This document shows positions 60,387 to 64,000 of a DNA stretch of 64,000 bases, in pieces. Position 1 is the first letter of the stretch. Every line of letters begins with the position of its first letter. The notes under the pieces were generated by a model. That model was given only the letters and a program-made list of their open reading frames with translations, searched no databases and was not told the origin of the DNA. Source of the stretch: Elmis aenea (Eukaryota; Arthropoda; Insecta; Coleoptera; Elmidae); the NCBI GenBank assembly GCA_947652605.1, contig OX393577.1:23749466-23813465 (forward strand), in the 5' to 3' direction. Position numbers and translations under genes: made by a program.

Positions 60387-60985
60387 CAGGGTGGTCCAAA
60401 TTTGATGGGATTATATGGGTATTTCGCTTAATAGTCAAGATAGAGAAACGGTTAAATTGCCAAAAATGTGCAGTTTTTTGGGACAAACAGAACCGTTCTA
60501 TCATTTCCGGTTTTTGAGTCATTAAAGAAAAACTGTTTTTTTGTTATTTTTATAATGGGTCATATCTTTCTTATTGTTTTAAAAAGTTTTATTAAAAAGT
60601 TTATGAAGATTATTTTTAGATATTTTTATGTAGATTTTGATAGTACTAAATTTTTTTTTGCGCTCGCCGTTAAAAAGTTATGACAACTCACTTTTTTTAA
60701 ATAGAAGCTTTAGTTGGCTATGGCCTATTTAAATTCCTTATTTTTTTCCCTTTCCAAATATATGAGGGTTAATAAATTTATTTTCAATAATACGCAATTT
60801 ACAAAGGTTTTTTAATTTTTTTAAAGATGTGAAACAAATAGTAGGCTGTGAAAACAAAAAAAAAACAAGAAAAACCGGCATAGATAGAATATATTTGGAA
60901 ACTGTTCTGAGTTTGTCTCAAAAAACTACACATATTTGGTAATTTAACCGTTTCTCTATGTAATCCCATCGAATTTGGACCACCG
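60387..60985. mobile_element. TA-flanked palindromic MITE (CAGGGTGGTCC family)
   Basis: It begins CAGGGTGGTCCAAATTTGAT and ends with the shortened inverse AATTTGGACCACCG, beside TA. Compared with the copy at 20129-20739 the right arm has lost a segment: CTATCTTGACTATTAAGCGA is absent between TTTCTCTA and TGTAATCCC. No coding capacity. Confidence 0.83.
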
Positions 60986-60987
60986 TA

Positions 60988-61868
60988 CTGTGCATGAAGA
61001 TCATGGGTCATCGTATTTTGCAATTCGTGTACTGAAAAACTAGACATATTGCTCTTGTTGTACAAAATAATACCAGGTAGCAAAACTTTTAATAATACAT
61101 AAAAGTTTTAGTTTTGAACAATGTTACTTGACTATCGTGAAGTTAACTGTATAAATTCTAACCTTTCATACTGATTTTTCGTATCGACATTTTTAGTAAT
61201 TCATTCTCGAAGACAATACATATTATAATGCATTAGGAAAATTGTGAACTTATAATTTTTTCATTTTATAAAGTGAAAGCGCTCAAGCGCAAACCCCATA
61301 TATCATTTTCTGACAAGATTAATAAAGATTAGAGGAATAATCCTCTCCGACAATAGTATTATAAGACATGCCATGTAGACAGTTATGTGGTTATAGAACT
61401 TTTCATTACTTAATATTTAAATGAAGAGAAATGACTAACAGTTTAGGTCTTCATCGCTCTTTAAATACAACTAGCAAAGAGCAAATTTATTAGATATGTG
61501 CAAAGTAAAGTTCAGTTCAATTATATCGTGACAAAAGTCATCAAATTTAATCAAATTCTTCCATCTCAATTCTGTTGATTTTTTAATGATAAGGCTAAAC
61601 AAATTTAACAAACTGTTTTATAAACAGACTTTACTGTGTAGATTAGACATGTTTGATGTTAAAGTATAATTTATTTAGGTATTAGTATGGTTTTGAAACA
61701 ATTAAAACTGTAGTAGCAGCTGGTGATACTTTTTATTTCACAACTACTAGTACAATCACAAGAAATAATAAACATCAAAAACTGCATCTAATCACGAGAT
61801 CTCGTTTAGATAGTTTTTCTTCACAGGTACATTTCATATTGGCAGAAATTCAAAAATATGACTTAAGT
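60988..61868. other. AT-rich intergenic DNA, nothing recognised
   Basis: No gene or repeat could be supported here. Confidence 0.5.
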
Positions 61869-61885
61869 TCAGGCTTGAGCAGATT

Positions 61886-62012
61886 TAAATCAATTGATTT
61901 AAATCATGATTTAAATCATGATTTAAATCAAGTGATTTTTTTAAAAAAATCATTGATTTAAATCACGATTTAAATCAAGTGAAAAAAAAACATCAATTTA
62001 AATCACTTATTA
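61886..62012. repeat. TGATTTAAATCA subterminal palindromes
   Basis: About nine copies of the core GATTTAAATC, separated by short spacers and A/T runs, lie just inside the presumed 3' end of the hAT element. Such arrays are commonly transposase-binding subterminal repeats, which is inference here. Confidence 0.8.
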
Positions 62013-62163
62013 TATGAGTAGGTAATAAAACATTTATAACAAAACAAAATTTTATTTTCTCAAATAAAAAAAACATTAGGTATATGGTATTTATGTATAT
62101 AAGTATTTAAAAAAAAAACAACAGTTCTTATATGTATTTAAAATAATATATAATAATATACAT

Positions 62164-63953
62164 TTATAAATTTTTGGTATTGTAATGTTGGAATAAAAAT
62201 ACCAGTTTTGCAGCCTTTTCAGTTCCCAGTTTATTTCTTATTGTCGAATGGACCAATCCAAATGTTGAAAAAATTCTTTCAACTGAGGCCGAAGAAGTTA
62301 CACTGCACATTAGTTGTGTTAATATTGGCAACACTTTATTAATATCGGAAACATCTTTTTGTGATTTCCACCACTGTATTGGAGTAACATTATTAATAAT
62401 TTCCTCACTAAACATAACAGATTTAAACGGATCAGATTTAGCTTCAAATTTTATTATTATGGGTAATAAACCACTGTGTGGGTAACTTTCTGCTGCTACT
62501 TTTAAAGCTGCGTCTTTTTCATTATATTTTAAAGGAAATTTTGTTTTTCTAGGGTCTAATAAATAAGCCAAAAAATGGTACGGTGTCAAAGCTTGAGCAT
62601 ATCGTTTTTGAAATGCAGCCATTTGTTTAATATTTAATGTAATAGTATCATCAAAAACAGCCTTAAGTTCTTTCCATGCTTCTACAGCATCAGCTAAAAA
62701 TGCATCTGTTCTTTGTAATTTGTCTAAAGTTACGGAAATTGGTTTTATTATTTTTAAAAAATCTTCTGCCGATCGTTTCAGTTTAATGTTAGACACCTTT
62801 TGGAATATTAAAGAATCAATTTGGTCTTTGTTCTCTTCACAAATTTGTAACAATTTCTGCCATTCTTGTGTAAATATTTCCAAGCAATCTGCAAGAGTAT
62901 TCCATCTTACGTCTTGAGGCAATATTAACGCCTTACCTCCGGCAGCTTTATATTTAGCACTTGCCAAATGATTATTACGGAAATACTTAACAACATGCAC
63001 AACATTTTCTTTAATATGGCGTATCTGCAAGTCCTTGGAAAGTAAATTTAAAATGTGTGCTGAACATCCATAGGTTATCACATTTACATCGGTTACTTCA
63101 TTTTTAATGTTTTCTCTCATTTTGCTCATATTAGCTGCATTATCTGTAACAAAACTTGAAACTGCACAATTATATTGAGTTTTGCACTTACTTATTAAAC
63201 TGATTGCTATACTTGTTAAATAATCGGCTGTATGTGCATGTCCTGATGTATCTATACTTTCAAGGAGGAAGGTTGATCCATAATCTGTTGTTACAGTAGC
63301 GCAAATTATCGGTTCGTTATGTACATTTGACCAACCATCTAAGGAAAGGCAAACCGAACTATTTGTTAATTTTGCAAGACATTTTTCTTTTTCTTCCATG
63401 TACACTTCATTTAATAATGTTGAAGATACAGCGAACCTAGAAGGTGGTGAATAACCTGGCCGTAAGATTTCGATTGCTTTTATCACTTCTGGTTGTTTGA
63501 TACATCTGAAACTACTATTTGTCGCATAAATAGCTTTTGCGATTTGTCTATCAAGATTTTTCTTTAACTCGTTAGAAGTACGCACTACAAATGATTTCAT
63601 TAATTAATTTTCAGTCATTTCTTTTTTTTTTTTAGCAGGTGGTGAGCTTATATTTGTATTTGTATCTATTCTAGACGTACTAGGTTGTGGATCAAAAAAC
63701 TCTTTCGGTTGACTTGTTTCTATGGTGGTAGGATTAGAATCTGTGTCAGTATCTTCTGTATTACATTCAGTAACTTCATTCATATGCATTTGTTTCTTCT
63801 GACATTTTTCACGGTGTGCTTTTAATCTTTGTACCAGACCTTGTATTTCTTCTTTGCAATATTTACAAACTGCTCTGCTCCCAGCTTTCCCTTTCAATTT
63901 GTTTGATTTTTCTATAAAATGTTGAAAACACTATCCCTTTTCCTTCCTGACAT
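62164..63953 (-). pseudogene. hAT transposase with BED finger, nearly intact
   Basis: The product would be a cut-and-paste hAT transposase of about 590 residues. The likely start is ATG 63953-63951 (MSGRKRDS). A one-base frameshift near 63930 links it to the frame FIEKSNKLKGKAGSRAVCKY. That frame carries a BED-type zinc finger (CKYC, then a His about 20 residues on, HREKC). One in-frame TAA at 63606-63604 separates an acidic linker from the main part, which is open for 478 codons. There the first catalytic Asp is in CLSLDGWSN (residue ~88), the second in VTDNAANM (~153), GCSAHILNLL follows (~180), a WW pair lies in IQWWKSQ, and the catalytic Glu is in the dimerisation motif SASVERIFSTFG (~450). 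The stop is at 62164. With only two small defects it is the youngest-looking transposase gene here. The nonsense codon could also be a sequencing or allele difference. Confidence 0.88.
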
Positions 63954-64000
63954 TATGTTGCGTTTATTTATGTGATGTGTACACGTTTGCTAACTAAAAT

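Larger units (their letters stand above)
61870..64000 (-). mobile_element. hAT element with TGATTTAAATCA repeats, partial at window edge
   Basis: The 3' end of a hAT element is placed at CAGGCTTGAGCAGATTTAAA (61870). It is followed by dense TGATTTAAATCA palindromes to about 62010 and then a long transposase gene on the minus strand. The 5' end lies beyond the window, so the target duplication cannot be checked. Confidence 0.75.

Overview
The window looks like AT-rich eukaryotic nuclear DNA from an arthropod, most likely an insect. The evidence is the transposon community: Jockey-like LINEs, a DUF4817-type mariner, a MULE resembling the NOF/Foldback pair, an insect-type Crypton, hAT elements and PIF/Harbinger. 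One transposase gene carries a typical short (51 bp) spliceosomal intron. No host gene, rRNA, tRNA or CRISPR array could be supported. Bacterial features such as operons and ribosome binding sites do not apply. The window reads as intergenic or intronic DNA that has been a repeated transposon target.

Layout. 600-2138: decayed Jockey-like LINE (+). 2973-7890: mariner-like element with very long composite arms, holding a broken transposase (-) and interrupted by a 1.96 kb foldback element (5683-7639). 11019-12570: hAT ends, including a CGATATAT-rich hAT with an exact 8 bp target duplication. 14517-16384: second mariner remnant carrying two small hAT derivatives. 20129-28094: chain of palindromic TA-flanked elements with CAGGGTG-type ends; one is split by a Jockey LINE (-) and another contains a second palindrome. 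28858-31798: Crypton (tyrosine recombinase transposon) interrupted by its own internally deleted derivative. 32190-33280: RTE-like LINE fragment (-). 35700-38409: hAT remnant and two more palindromes. 41870-42507: small palindrome. 45890-48260: MULE transposase gene between inverted arrays of a ~21 bp repeat, split by a Harbinger-like MITE. 48486-53414: nested stack of one PIF/Harbinger derivative, four hAT derivatives and one TA element, with exact target duplications. 54240-61000: further palindromes and a third, 340 bp Crypton derivative. 61870-64000: a nearly intact hAT element (-) running off the right edge.

Relationships. The insertions can be partly ordered because later ones split earlier ones and their target duplications are readable. 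In two genes, removing an inferred insertion (the MITE in the MULE, the Crypton derivative in the Crypton) reconnects the reading frame. About ten elements share TA flanks and inverted CAGGGTG-like ends over arms of about 100 to 700 bp, so transcripts through them could form long hairpins. The parts I would examine first are the Crypton family (intron plus MITE-like derivatives), the FB/NOF-like MULE, and the hAT stack, where the same short site in both ends of one Harbinger element was hit repeatedly.

All calls come from reading the sequence and its translations. Nothing was searched against a database, and edges given without a target duplication are approximate.
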